Of a DNA stretch of 64,000 nucleotides, positions 21,091 through 33,500 are shown piece by piece (within the stretch, counting starts at the first letter, position 1; every line of letters starts with the position of its first letter). The notes under the pieces were generated by a model. The model saw only the letters and a list, made by a program, of their open reading frames with translations, searched no databases and was not told the DNA's origin. Source of the DNA: Mantamonas sphyraenae (Eukaryota; CRuMs; Mantamonadidae). The stretch is taken from positions 124,001-188,000 of the forward strand of contig JAPMXV010000049.1 in assembly GCA_026936335.1 (NCBI GenBank). Reading direction: 5' to 3'. The position numbers and the translations under genes are program-made.

Positions 21091-23171
21091 ATGGACGACC
21101 TCAACGACTTTGAGGAACAGATCCTCATGTCAGTCTCTGCCCTGCCCTGCCCATGCACCTGCCCCTGCCCCTGCCCCTTTCCCCGTCCTCCCACTCACAC
21201 CCTTCCAGGCCCGACAACTGGGAAGCCGTGTTCAACGCCGCAATGAAGGACGAGGAGCCCCTAGACGACTCCATGGACGTTGTGTACACGGACCAGTCGT
21301 CGTCGTCGTCCAACACCCCTGCCGCCATGACCACGTCCACATCCAATTTTCCCAACACAGACTTGGTCAACGACGTTTCTCTGGGCGCCATCGTTGTCAC
21401 CTCCGTACGTCCGCGTCCGCCCGCTTTCCATGCCTGCCCCGCTTCCTTGCTCACGCCTGCCCCCTCCGATTGTCTCCCATTCCACATGCACACGCTACAG
21501 AAAGTCGAGGCCATGCCCAGCGTGCCCAGTGTCGACAAGGAAGACCTCGCCCTCTTTGACCAGCTGTCCAGAACAACCTTTGGCACCAGCAGCAAGAGCA
21601 CAAGTGCAACCACATCCTCCTCATCATCCTCCTCATCATCGTCATCCTCCTCTTCCTCCTCATCCTCTTCTTCCTCCTCCTCCGCCTCTTCCTCCTCATC
21701 CTCCGGCAAGACGTCCAACACCGCGCGCGCCATCCTTCGTGACACCTCCTCCTCCTCCGTCTTTGCCAGCGGAGCCGGCCTGCCCAGCCACACACGCAAG
21801 GCCGACAACTACGACAGCTACCCCGTGCGTCTCAAGCTCCTCCAGCGCCCACCCTCCATGGTCCTCTACCAGACCCTGCTCAAACCCCCGTTCCAGCTCC
21901 GCATCCTCGGCAACCAGCACGGCGACCGCGACCTCACCATCGTCGCACGCCTCTACAACCAAGACATGGAACTCATAACCAAGGGTCCTCGCAACCTTCC
22001 CCTCATCTTCAATCTCTGCGTACGTGCCCACCCGTTCCCCCCCCACCCCTGCCTTGCACACACTCTCTGCCTCCGCACATACTCACCCCACCGTCCCGCA
22101 GAAACCAGAAGGCAACGAAGTCACGTTCAAAAAGATGAAAGTCCAGGTGTCCAACCGCAAACTCGAGTTTTACATCCAGTTCGAGGCCTGGGAAGACTGG
22201 CAGGACCCGGAAACCGACAAAGCCATCAAGACAAGCGCCAGCAAGAAGCGCCGCCCCAGTGGTGGCATCTCCACAAGCACCAGCGTACGGCAGCCTGCGA
22301 ACGGCACCCTTGTCGGCGTCTCCCACCTTCACAGCATCATTCCGGCCTCTCACGGCTCGCAGCTCCGCGATTTCTGCATCGAACATGAGGGCAAACAGCT
22401 CTGGGATGCCGTCGGCGGCTCGGACGTCATTGAATGGTCTCGACTCTGGCCCCAGCTTGCCGCACACTTTGTCAACACCACGAGCTCGCAGGGTCGCCAA
22501 CTCACCGACAGCGACGAGGCCTTTCTCAAGCGCCACCTCGTCCGCCTTCAGCACAGGCACCAGAACGCAAGTGACCCCGTCGATCCTTCCCTCTCCGACG
22601 CCGCTCCCATTGTGAAAAAGGTCCGCCTCGACGAACAAGGCACTGCCGTCGCAACCGACCTCGCCGTCGTCGACGAGATCTTTGGCAGCGTTGGTGGCGA
22701 CCACGATGATGCAGACTCGGACAACGAGCTCCACGTCACCTACTCCACCTTTACCATCTTTTGGAAGTGGTTTTACTTTGTCGAACAGAGTGTAGGCAAG
22801 ATTGCCAGCCTGTGGACAAACCCGCAGGCCGTCATTGTGCACGGGTTTGTCGACCGCGCACAAGCCCACGACATGCTCAACAACTCAGATGTCCTTCCTG
22901 GCAACTTTATTATCCGCTTCAGCTCCAAGAGTTCTGGCTGGTTTGCCCTAAGCTACAAGGCCGACGATGGCAAGCTCATGGACATCATCGTTCGCCCCAA
23001 GGACTATGCGGGCGACAAACACACCCTTGCCGATGTCATCCAGCCCATGGCCAAGCTCAAATACTTCTACCCCAACATTCCCAAGAGCTCCTACCTCGCA
23101 AGCAGCCAGCCCCAGGTCCAAACCGACTCTGAGGTTACCTCACCGTGCAGCAGGTCAGCGAATTCTCGTAA
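21091..23171 (+). CDS. STAT-like transcription factor (DNA-binding + linker + SH2), one frame break
   Basis: Exons 21091-21128, 21209-21404, 21501-22019 and 22102-23171 encode about 607 residues. Residues 1-185 are disordered with a long poly-Ser run. A STAT-type DNA-binding region follows (PPSMVLYQTLLKPPFQLRI to NLCKPEGNEVTF), then a linker and the junction FWKWFYFVEQ, and an SH2 domain (SLWTNPQAVIVHGF, GNFIIRFSSKSSGWFALSY) with the phosphotyrosine-binding Arg in FIIRFS. The usual STAT N-domain and four-helix coiled coil are absent. At 23131-23134 the frame shifts by -1; in the new frame the tail GYLTVQQVSEFS ends at TAA 23169-23171, resembling the STAT tail phosphotyrosine site. Without the shift the frame runs on to 23328 with an unlikely tail. 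Confidence 0.82.
21617..21705 (+). repeat. TCC/TCT trinucleotide-type tract encoding poly-Ser
   Basis: Long run of TCC, TCT and TCA codons inside STAT exon 3, coding about 30 nearly uninterrupted Ser. Length variation between strains would be expected. Confidence 0.8.
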
Positions 23172-23189
23172 TCGAGGAAAATACACAGC

Positions 23190-23242
23190 GCTCACGTCCA
23201 TGGGTTTCCACATCGAGGCGTACAACGTGCCTTGGGGATCCA
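23190..23242 (+). pseudogene. UBA-exon-like DNA fragment between STAT and GPCR
   Basis: 53 bp that match 31121-31174 of the HECT ligase gene (its UBA domain) with 5 mismatches and one single-base gap by hand alignment. In the HECT gene it encodes LTAMGFHIEA; here the same frame would read LTSMGFHIEAY then diverge. It lies after the likely STAT stop, so it is probably non-coding. Similarity ends abruptly on both sides. Confidence 0.6.
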
Positions 23243-23258
23243 TTGCGAGTTTACCTAC

Positions 23259-24437
23259 TCAATTGCTTTGCAGCGTCCTGCTCCTCCCGCGCCACCAGCG
23301 CCGCAGCTTGCGCCAAAAGTCCCCATAAAGAGCAATCGTCACTGCGTTCAGGCCATACACCAGCGCATTGAGAAACCCTTGCATGGACGACAGGCAGCCG
23401 TCCACTGCATACAGCCACCACCAGCGCGAAAAGTTGTCCACACCGCGTGGATCCACGAGGGTCAACGCCGTCGAAATCAGCGCCGGCGCAGAGCACAGCA
23501 CAAACACAACCACGTACGCGGACACTGAAAGGATCGCGCGCCTTGCAATCCGCTGCTCGTGTTTCCATTTCTCCTCGTGTGTGCGGAAGCGCGGCGAGTT
23601 GGAAAACGTGGCGTAGTTTCGGTTCCCGCTGGAAAACACAATCGGTGACGAGGCACCCGACCATCCGCTTCCGCCTCCTCCATGCCCGCCCATTGCCATT
23701 CCGTGTTCCCCCGGCGACGAAAGCACCCCGCGTCCGCCTGCCGCCCCCTTGCCGCTCGGCGACACCAGCAAGCTCGCCATGGCCTTGCTATTAGTCCGCA
23801 AGCGCACCTGCCTGATTACAAGCGCATACAACACAATGCACACGAGCACACTGATGAAAAGCGGCACGTAGTACAGCAGCAGGCGCACCGTTTCCGCGTC
23901 GTCCTTTCGCCGAACCCAGCACCAGATTCCCGCCGGCCCCATGCTGTCGTCGCCAATCATAACCAGAACCGTGAACAGAGGCAAGCCCCACGAAACGACA
24001 TGGTACAGCGCCGAAAGGTGCTGTGTGGCCCCACCCATCGTCTGGATGTACACAGACACCGCGATGCACACCGTCCACATCACCGCTGCCAGCTGTGTAA
24101 ATTGGTACACCAGAGCCTGCATGCGGCACGCCCAGTCCAGCGACTGCACCCCAAACAGCGCCACAACGGAGTTCACAAAGTCGGTGATCGTCAGGAACAG
24201 GATCATCCGCATCAGCTGCGATTGCGCCATGGACTTGCGGAACAGTGCAAACGTCACAATGATGAAGCTTGCCCCGACCACAGACAGCCAAAGCGACCCA
24301 TAGATGATATCCAACAGTTCCTGTCGCTGGCCTCTCGCCAACGAGTCGTACCACATCGAGGGGTCGGTTTTTGGCCAGGCTGGCGCTTGTCTCGCCAACC
24401 ACACACGCGCAAACACAGGTACGTGGCCCCTCAACAC
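23259..24437 (-). CDS. Seven-transmembrane receptor, cAMP-receptor-like (family E) GPCR
   Basis: Single-exon gene of 392 residues with seven hydrophobic segments: IIYGSLWLSVVGASF, MRMILFLTITDFVNSVVAL, FTQLAAVMWTVCIAVSVY, YHVVSWGLPLFTVLVMI, LLLYYVPLFISVLVCIVLY, ILSVSAYVVVFVLCSAPAL and YAVDGCLSSMQGFLNALVY. The short N-terminus, ITDF in helix 2, Trp/Pro in helix 4 and QGFLNALVYG in helix 7 fit the Dictyostelium cAMP-receptor/crl class rather than rhodopsin-like receptors. Loop 3 carries a Gly/Ser-rich insert before a basic REKWKHEQR-like region. Plasma-membrane location and G-protein coupling are inferred from family. The start may be 24437 or the Met of MWYDSLARG at 24356. Convergent with STAT and divergent from the HECT gene. 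Confidence 0.85.
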   Translation of the reverse strand: MLRGHVPVFARVWLARQAPAWPKTDPSMWYDSLARGQRQELLDIIYGSLWLSVVGASFIIVTFALFRKSMAQSQLMRMILFLTITDFVNSVVALFGVQSLDWACRMQALVYQFTQLAAVMWTVCIAVSVYIQTMGGATQHLSALYHVVSWGLPLFTVLVMIGDDSMGPAGIWCWVRRKDDAETVRLLLYYVPLFISVLVCIVLYALVIRQVRLRTNSKAMASLLVSPSGKGAAGGRGVLSSPGEHGMAMGGHGGGGSGWSGASSPIVFSSGNRNYATFSNSPRFRTHEEKWKHEQRIARRAILSVSAYVVVFVLCSAPALISTALTLVDPRGVDNFSRWWWLYAVDGCLSSMQGFLNALVYGLNAVTIALYGDFWRKLRRWWRGRSRTLQSN

Positions 24438-24523
24438 ACACTCTCTCTGTAAACGTTGCTAGCACTCTTGTTAGCACCATCCACTCGCGGCTTGTCTGCT
24501 CACCCAACCCTGTCCCTCCAGCC
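24438..24523. promoter_or_regulatory. Divergent promoter region, GPCR / HECT ligase
   Basis: 86 bp between opposed start codons, or about 168 bp if the GPCR starts at its second Met. Pyrimidine-rich, no TATA motif seen. Confidence 0.35.
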
Positions 24524-27500
24524 ATGGGAGCCGCAGAATCGCTGCACATTCAGCGCCTGGCCGAATTGGCAACTGAAGACCAGCTGCGCCTCACCGAAGA
24601 CATGGACAGGCTGCTCATCATGCAACCCCTCGAACGCATGATCCTCGACTATGCTTTCCTCCAGGCCAAGCATCCGGAGCTAATGCTCTCCATAGCCAAA
24701 TGGGGCCCCACTTTACCCATGCCGGCTGGCTGGGAGGAACGCGTCGACCTCAAGAAGAACCGCTCCTTCTTTGTCCACCCCAAGAGCAAGAGCACCACAT
24801 GGACTGATCCACGCGACGCAGGTACGCCACCATCCATCCGATGTGCATCTTCCCCTCCCCAGACCTCTCTCCCTTTCGTCAACAACAACCCCTCCCAACC
24901 CGTCACCCCAAACTCCGTCCCGAGTTTGCGAACTCCCCCGCCTGCCATCCCTCCACCCGCCCGCCAATGCTCCCCGTTTCCTCGCAAACACTCCTTTGCA
25001 CGCCTTTTCGTCTCCGCTGCCTCTTCGTCCACCCACACGAACTGTATGCCCCCTTTCCCGGGCGCACCCGTCTAAGGCCCCGATCCGTCCTCGCTTTTCC
25101 TCTCTTCGCCGTCGCCCACTTTGCCCAAACTCACCAACACGCTCATCCCCACGACCCCCAGTCACCGCCGCCGGAGGCTCAAACTCCCTTCTCTATGTCC
25201 CTCTTCCCGATGGATGGGAAGAGCGTCTCGATCCCATGACCAACCGTGTCTTTTACGTCGATCACAAGTCAGTTTTCGTGCGCGACCGGAATCTCGCACC
25301 TTCCGCCCTGCGCCCCCGGTTCTCTCTCGCCCCGATGCCCCATTCCTTCTTGGCCCGTTTCCCTCTCTTCCTACCCGCACTCATCCGCCTAACCCCCGCC
25401 TCCGCCCCCTTCTTCCTGCCCACACCTGTCCGCCCACAGCTCAAAACGCTCCCAGTGGGAAGATCCCCGCAAGCGTTCTCAAACCCTCGTCCGCTCTGCA
25501 GAGGTTGACGTCGACCAGCACCTCGACGTGCTCCTCGGAAACGACGAAGAGGATGAGCAAGAGTGGCTTGAGAGCCAGGAAATCGTCCAGTATCTCACCG
25601 AGGGCCGCCTCAACGGCGACCGCTTCGCATACCGCGCCGTCCTCGCACAACTCTACTCCGAGGGCTCCACCTTTTGCGCACCCATCAAAAATTCCGACAT
25701 CTACCTCAGCCTCGTCCGCAGGCGCTTTGCCCTCCTTTATCTCCTGCACGTCACCCTCACCCGCGACCGCACGCGATCGCTCCAGTCCTACCGCCTCATC
25801 AGCAGCCCTGCCGAGATGCGCCTGTTTGCAGACCAGCACCTGCCTCCCACACGCACAGAGGTCTCCAAGCTTACAAACAACCTCCTCAGCGCCATCTCGC
25901 TCGACGACCAGGTCCAGCCCCTGTGTACCATCGGCTCACTCAAGATTTACGGCTGCGGCTCTCAGAAGCAGACGCGCCTTCAGCTCATGCAGAGCACCCT
26001 CAACGACATGCAGCCCCTCGACCTCGCACACGGCGACGTCTCCACTGCCGTCACTGACGTCAACTCCACAATCCAGGATCTCCTCACTTCCTCCTCCTCC
26101 CCGGGCGTCATTTATCCGCCCGAAATCCTCGGCGTCCTTGCAGGCCTTGCCCTTTCCCAGGGTTCCCTCATCAACTTCCTCCTCGTCATCCGACAGATCC
26201 TCTACTTTAAACGCACAACAAACGCACACTGGTGGCCCAACGCAGACGCAGACGCAGAAAACGCCGCAGCCGGCCAAGGTGAGATCGAACTCGTCCTCGC
26301 TGCTCCGTCCGCAAACAACGACGACAAACCCGCAAACTTTGACAACGACGAAAACTACGACACCCTCCTCCCCACCATCCAGACCCTCCGCACCGTCGAG
26401 AGCGCAACCTTTACACGCACCATGCTCGACAACGACATCAGCCGCAGACTCCCCGTCGGCGAGGCTCCAGCCCTCTCCACCTCTGCCCTTGCCTCCAACG
26501 CCCTCTTCAACATCGGCGACGACGACCCTGCCTCCTCTCCGCCTTCGTCTGCCGCTGCAGGACAGGGGGTAGGCTCCTCCTCTTCCTCTTCCTCTTCCTC
26601 CTCTTCCTCTTCTCTGGCCAACCCCTACTCGACCATGTTAGCGGCGAGCAAGCCGTCGTGCTCCTTCTCCTCGAGCTCGACCGTCTCACAGGCGGCTTCT
26701 GCGCAACCTACACCCAGAGTCAAGAGATGGCAAACGTACTCAACTACCCGTTTGCCCTTGCCGTCCAGGAGCACACCTTCCATCTCCTCGTCGACATCCT
26801 CGAGCTCCTGCAGGACGCACTCGTCCAGCCCGACCAATTCTTCTGGCAGCTCCACGGCGACAACCTCGCCACCGCCCTCAACTACGCCCTCGCCGCCACC
26901 ATGCGCATCCTACGCGTCCATCTCTTCTTTATGGAAAAGTCGCGCGTCAACCCTGTCGAACTCGGCCTCGCCGCAGACCCAAAGAGCGGCCACGACGCAG
27001 AGCTCCCCCGCCGCCTCTCGACCCTCCTCTTCAAGTTCTTTGACATCCTCGGCAACGGTTCTCTCCTCGCAGACCCACAAATCGTCGAGCTGGAGGCCAC
27101 AGACGTCTACACTGCCACCATGGACCTCCTCTATCCCAACCGCAGCGAGCAGAACGCCCTCTTCAATGTCCTCCTTCAGAATGTCGCTGCAGGCGACAGC
27201 GACCACTACGTCCCTCAGCTCATCGCCCTCGCCAAACGCCTCACAAGCTCCCACGGCATCTCCTACCTCATTGTCATGCGCGAGGACGAGGAGGTCTCCC
27301 TTGCGGACGTCAAGCTTGGTGGCGAGCTCGGCGAACTGGCGAGCCGCTCCCTCGAAATCAGCCAGACCAGCCTGCGGAAGGACGGCATCAACCAGCCCAT
27401 GCTCAGCACCCTCATGGACATGGTCAGCCCCAACGGAACCGACAACGAGCTCCTCAAGGCCGCCCTCTGCTCCCTCCTCCTCAGCATGCAAAAGGACCTC

Positions 27501-30500
27501 TTCAGCCGCGCCGTCCTCTGCACACACGCACGCGAACCCGCCGTCCAGGCCCTCCTCTTCTTCTGCCGTGCCCTTCTCGTCAGTGTCCACAAAGAGATCA
27601 AGTCCCACACGGGCATGCCCCTCCTCGACGTTCAGCGCAGCCTCGAAGGAGGCCCCGTCCATCACCTCCTCCCGTCTCTCGTCACATCCCTCTCCATGTA
27701 CCCGTTGTTCCCCCTCCTTTGTGCAGAGTGGCTTCACACCCACTGCATCGAGGTCTACAAACTCATCAACGCCATCATCGACACCGACCGCTCGCTCGTC
27801 GCCTCCCTCGACCAGAGCTACCTCGCCGCAAACAAGACCTTCCCCAAGCCGCCCCTCCACGAGGGCCTCGCAGGCATGCCCTGGCTCGTCGACGTCCAAA
27901 AGAGCATCGGCTGGCTCGCAGGCAAGTACGCCGCAAACCTGATTGTCGGTGAGCTTCCGTCACAGGAGGAAACCGACAAGGCCGCCTGGCTCGAGACAGA
28001 CATCCTCCTCGGTGGCTTTGAAGAAAAGTACCTCGAGCGCTCCTGGGACGATGTCCACGGCAACGTGGTCACCCTCTCGGACCAACCCGAGAACGATGAC
28101 GAACACAGCGAAGAAGAGGCGCGCAACCACAAGTTTATCAACGAGTACATCAACCTGCAGCAGAGTTCGCCCTCGTTCCTCCTGGACAAGGCCATGAAGC
28201 GCGCTGTACCCGAAATGCGCTTCGCACGCAACGCGTCCATGGACAGGGCCATGCGCGCCGTCGTCTGCGTGCTTCTCAAGCTCAACGGCCTCCTCCCAGA
28301 GGCCATCCGAACCGTCGAACGCCTCGCCGCCAAGGAGGAGGGCTTCAAACCTTCCAACAACCTGAAAAAGGTGTGGAAGACCGCCAACAAGGACATCCGC
28401 CTGTGGGCGCAGCACAACCGTGGCACGGCACGCGAGCAGCTCGATGACGCAGAGGCAAAGGCCTTGCAGCTCAAGCAGGAGAAGGGCTCCAACAGCAATG
28501 AGTACAAGGTCGCCCAGCAGGAGGCCGACGACGCAGCCGTCCTTGCCAACCAGTGCGAGTACGAAAACGTCGCCGTCCACGTCGAAGCCATGGCCCGCTT
28601 CCTCCTGCGCATGGCTCCGCCCCAGCTTGGCGTCATGCAGCCAACGCGCAAGGGCACCCTGTCGCCTCTTGTGCGCCTTGCCTCGTCAGAGGCTGTGACC
28701 CCGCAGACCAAGCAGTGGAAGAGTGTTGTCAATGTCTTCCGCACCCTCAAGAAGTGGAAGGCCTACAAGAAGGGCCCCAAGCCTGTCTCGCAGGAGAAGC
28801 AGATGTCCCTCACAAAGAAGGTCATCGAGTACGTCAAAAAGGCACCTCCCCTCTCGGAGCTCTCCGACCTCATTCTCGCACGTATCAAGCGTGCAAACAG
28901 CCGTGCAACAGGCCTTCGCCAGTTCCACAAGCTCCTCAGCAGCACAAGCATGGTCTCCCAGCGCCTCGATCTCCTCCACCACCTTGCCGAGAGCTTGCGC
29001 AGCTGGGCTGTGCCCAAGGATGCCAAGGGCCATCACTACCTCGACAACCTCGAAGGAAGCGGTCACCTGCAGCGCAACAAGGTGCGCACAGCCATCTTTT
29101 CCCTCTACGACCTCCTCATGCAGTACACTCGCGACGACGACTCGGCCACAAGCCTCGTCCTCGGTGTCCTCGACACCCTTGTCGTCGACTTTAAGGAGTC
29201 CGACCACGACTTTCTCGAGCGCATGGACCTTTTCTCCTCCCTGCTCGAGTTCAGCGCACGCAGCCAGGACGTCGAGGATCCCGAGCAGCGCCTCCTCTGC
29301 TCTGCCGCAATCACCATGTTTCGCTTCCATCTCATCAACGCCATGGGCGTCGACGAAGAGCAGGAAGATCTCATGAGTGCCCTCACCCAGGAGGAAGTGG
29401 AGGGTGGCCTCACAGGTACTGGCTCCTCTTCCTCCTCTTCCTCCTCCTCCAACACCCTTGCCGGAAGCGCTCTGTCTGGCAACGGTGCACGTTCGTCGTC
29501 GCTCACCAAGCTCCAGGGCGTTTTGATGGAGATGATGTACAACGAACTCGAATACGGTGGGCAGGCGCTGTTTGACACCGACGGCCTCATGACGGAACTG
29601 TCGGACAGCATGAGCCAGCAGCTCACCGCCTCACTGGAAAAGGGCAAGGGCAAGCAAGGGTCGGGACTTGCCGACGGAGAGGAGTACGAGGTTGTGTTTT
29701 GCCACGACCGCCTCGCCTACTCCAACATGTACCAGCTGCTGTTCACCTGCACCGTCTCTGTTGACGTACAGCGCTACCTGGCCAACTCTCGCGCATGGCT
29801 CACCCTTCTTTTCAAGAGCCTGCGCGGCGGCTCCCCACGCATCCACAGGCTCACCTTTCGCATCCTGCGACGCGTGCTGCCACACGTCCGCCCCTCCGAG
29901 CTCAGCGTCCTCCTCGAGCTCCAGGGTTTGGACGACGACGAGCACAGCGACACCCTGGGCCAGAAGAATTACCAGATCTCGCCCATCATCGAGATGCTCT
30001 TTGACATGGTCGGCCGTGCGCTGGCCTTCGATAGCGTCTCGCTCTCCCTCATCGGCTCAGGCGGCAGCGACAGCAGCGACACAGATAGCATCAAGGAGGC
30101 GGACAACGACCACGACGGTGAGATTGTGTCGGCGCTTGCATCCGAAGGAGTGTCGCTTCTGCGCACCCTCATGCGCTTCCCCACCTGGCGCGAGGACCTC
30201 AAAGAAGCTATCCACAACGCCATTGCCTCCATGCCCGAGGTTCTCAACGGCATGGCCAACGGAGACCTCAGCAACGATGCCATCCGCACGGGCTGCTGGA
30301 ATGTCTTGGCCAGCCTCAGCATGATTGGTGGCTACGTCGAAACCCTTCGCGAGGGCGGCCGTGTCTTGGCTGAAATCGGCAAGAGTGGCACGTATGAACT
30401 GGGCACGCTGGTCGAGTACAAGCCGGACGAGGCCACCGCCCGTGTGGTGCTCGACACGGCCAAACCCAAAATCAGTTGTGTGTTTGAAGTCACCAAGCTC

Positions 30501-33500
30501 AAGCCAGTCGCCGAGGTCGAAGTCGACAGCAACGTGTTTCCTCTGACGGTGGAGCTCGTACCCAGCTTCGCCGTCCTCCTGGGCGACAAGGACGACGAGT
30601 CCGGCGACAAAGACGCAGAAGACGGCAGCGCAAGCAACAAGTCGCTGCTCTACTCCATGATCCGCTCACGTGCCATGAAGGCCCTGGCCCTGACCATCCG
30701 CAACGAGGTCAGCGCCGAAGCCGTCGTGGAAGGTGGGCTCACGAACCCTCTCATCGACGCCGCAGTCGTCCCGGTCACCCTCAAAGAGATCACCTCGCTG
30801 GAGGAGCTGGAACGACGCGCCATGCGCTTGGAAGAGTTGTTGTACGACCAGGGCCTGGCCACCACCACGTACCGTGTTGTGGACACACGGCGACGCAAGC
30901 TTGCATTGCAATTGACTCAGGAGCTGATCACGGAGCACGCAAAGGAAAGCAGCAGCAGCCACCCTGCACCGCAGCAGTTTAGCTTTGACAACAGCTTCAA
31001 GGCACTTGCCATGCATGCCGACAACACGGCCAAGGCCAAGGAGTACCTGCTCAAGAGCGTGGCTGTGTCGGAACGGCGCGCAAACGCGCGCAACCTTGTG
31101 CAAGATCCGCGCCTGTCCACGCTCACGGCCATGGGATTCCACATCGAGGCATGCAAGCGTGCCTTGGAGATCCACGGCGACGACATCCACCAGGCTACGA
31201 CGTGGATTCTGGACCATGGCCACGAGGTCATCGAAAGTGAAGAGAAGGCAGAAAACGACGAAGAGTGGGGCGAGTGGGGAGAGTGGGCCGAGTCCGAGGG
31301 CAACAACGACTTTGAGATGCAAGACTCGGACGAGGCGCAAGTGTTTGACCTGCCTGCCATGCTCAAGGAAACACGCGTCCAGCGTCGACGCAGGGGCACC
31401 ACGTTCAACGCCAAGCTGGGCATGCGCGACGTGAGCGTGGGCGACCAGTTGCGCGTCAGCGTCGGCGCAGGCAGTCGCCGAGGCAGCGCAGCAGCAAGCA
31501 GCAGCAGCAGCAGCAGCAGTTCAGGCGCAGCTCAGTTGCAAGTGCCCAGCGCACGTGGAGGCGAGAGCATGCTGGGCAAGGTGACCAAGGTCGACAGCGA
31601 GCAACAACGTGTTCAACTGGAGGTGTACGACTCTGTGCGCGAGATCAAGATGAAGAAGTGGTATCCAGTGGCGTCGTGCTCGCGAGCAGACCGATGGGTC
31701 TCCTCCGAGTTCTCCATGGACGTGGAACAGGTCAACTTTGCCGGCGAGTTGAGTTTGGCCTTTGAGAGCGAAAAGGCCATGGCTGCGCTGTATGTACGCC
31801 GTGCTGTGCTCGCTCTGTTGCACCACGGCCGCTCGTCATCGTCGTGCTCCTTCTCCCTCAGCTCCCTTGGCGATCCCAACCAACTCATCGACCTCCTCAA
31901 GCTCGCGCTCAGCGAGAGCAGCGACACCGCGGCCGCACTGCAGTCGCGCGTGGAGGACGATGGACTCGTCAACATGGTGTGGAGCACCCTGATCGGCATC
32001 CTTCGCGACGAGGCCGACCTCAGTCTGGAGACCATCTGGAACGAGGAGGACTCTGGCGTGTCCTCTCTCGCGCGCCTGCTCTCTGACGAGTGCATCCGTC
32101 ACCTGATCCACAGCAGCAAAACGGTGCAGTTTGTGGAGAGCGAGCACCCGCACAGCCGCCAAGGCGCAAGCGCCATGGTGTCCATTGAAGGCGCCAGCGG
32201 CCTCCTGGTCAACTTTGACCGCCGCTGCCACATCAATGAGGATGCAGGCTACCTTGGCTTCTACTACAACGAAGCCTGCACCAAGGAGATCATGGTATGC
32301 CGCGGCGAACGCGCAATGGGTAACTTTGGCGACACCTTTGTCGTGCCGGCGGACCATTTCTGGTATCGCTTTCAGTGCAACAGTGGCACAAAGTGCGAGT
32401 GGGGCTACCGGTTCCGCGTGCGTCCCGTCGCCTGGAAAGCAACCGACGAGACACAGCTGCTGGAAATGCCGCTCGGCTGGCCGCTGCTTGATCTGCTGTT
32501 TGACGAGGCTCCCGAAGTCGTGCCAGACCTGTACACCAACCGCGTGTTCAACGCGCTTGCGCGGTACGTACGCACGCCGCACGCCCCTTGCAAGGTCACT
32601 GTCATCCGCTATCTGATCAAGATGCTGCAAAAGGTACGCCAGCTCCCTGCACACAAGCGGCCCAAGTTTGACCTCAAGCGTCTCGTGGGCATCAAGGCAG
32701 AGATGAACACGCTGCACGATCACCGTTCGCAGGGTGAGCTCGCAGACAGCGCCTACTTCCAAGCCCTCATCGAGCTCATGGTGGAGACGCGCATCAGCCT
32801 GCCTTCCGATTGCTGTACCTTTGCATTCACGGGGCCCAACCCGGCCGAACAGGTCATGTACCACTGCTACAACTGCGGCCTCAAGGGGGATCTGGGCTGC
32901 TGCGCAGTGTGCGCGGAAACATGCCACAAGGGACACATGGTCGAGTTTGCCCGCTTCTCCCACAGCTTCTACTGCCACTGCGGCGCGGGGGGCGCCAGTC
33001 AGACCGAATGTGTGGCCATCGACGGCGTGGCGACGCTCGGATCGTCGTCGTCGAGCACGGGCAAGCGCAAGATGAGCGTGCGTCGCAAGACAGTGACCAA
33101 GGACGACCCCGCAGGCAGTATCTGGGCCGTTCCCGATATGAATCTGCAATGGTTTGATCGCTTGGTGCAGGTGGCCGATTTGACCACCTGTTTCATGAAC
33201 CGAACCATGCTGCCTGCACGCTTCTTCAACGAGGCGTGCAACGCAGCCAATGCACGCGCATTCCTGGACAAGGCGCAGAGCAAGGGCACTGTGGGCGAGT
33301 TCCTCCTCGAGCTCGAGCGTGCGGTGTTGCCCAATGCCAAGTTTGGGCGCTGGGCACGCCGCCGCGCGCGGTGGGAGGAACGCGTGCGATCCGCAAGCAC
33401 GAGCGCCGAACAGGCCGAACAACTGCTCGCCTTTGAGGTGGACGTCAAGTACAGCGCCAAGAACGTGCAGTGGTGCAACCACGACCGCTTCTCTTGGATT

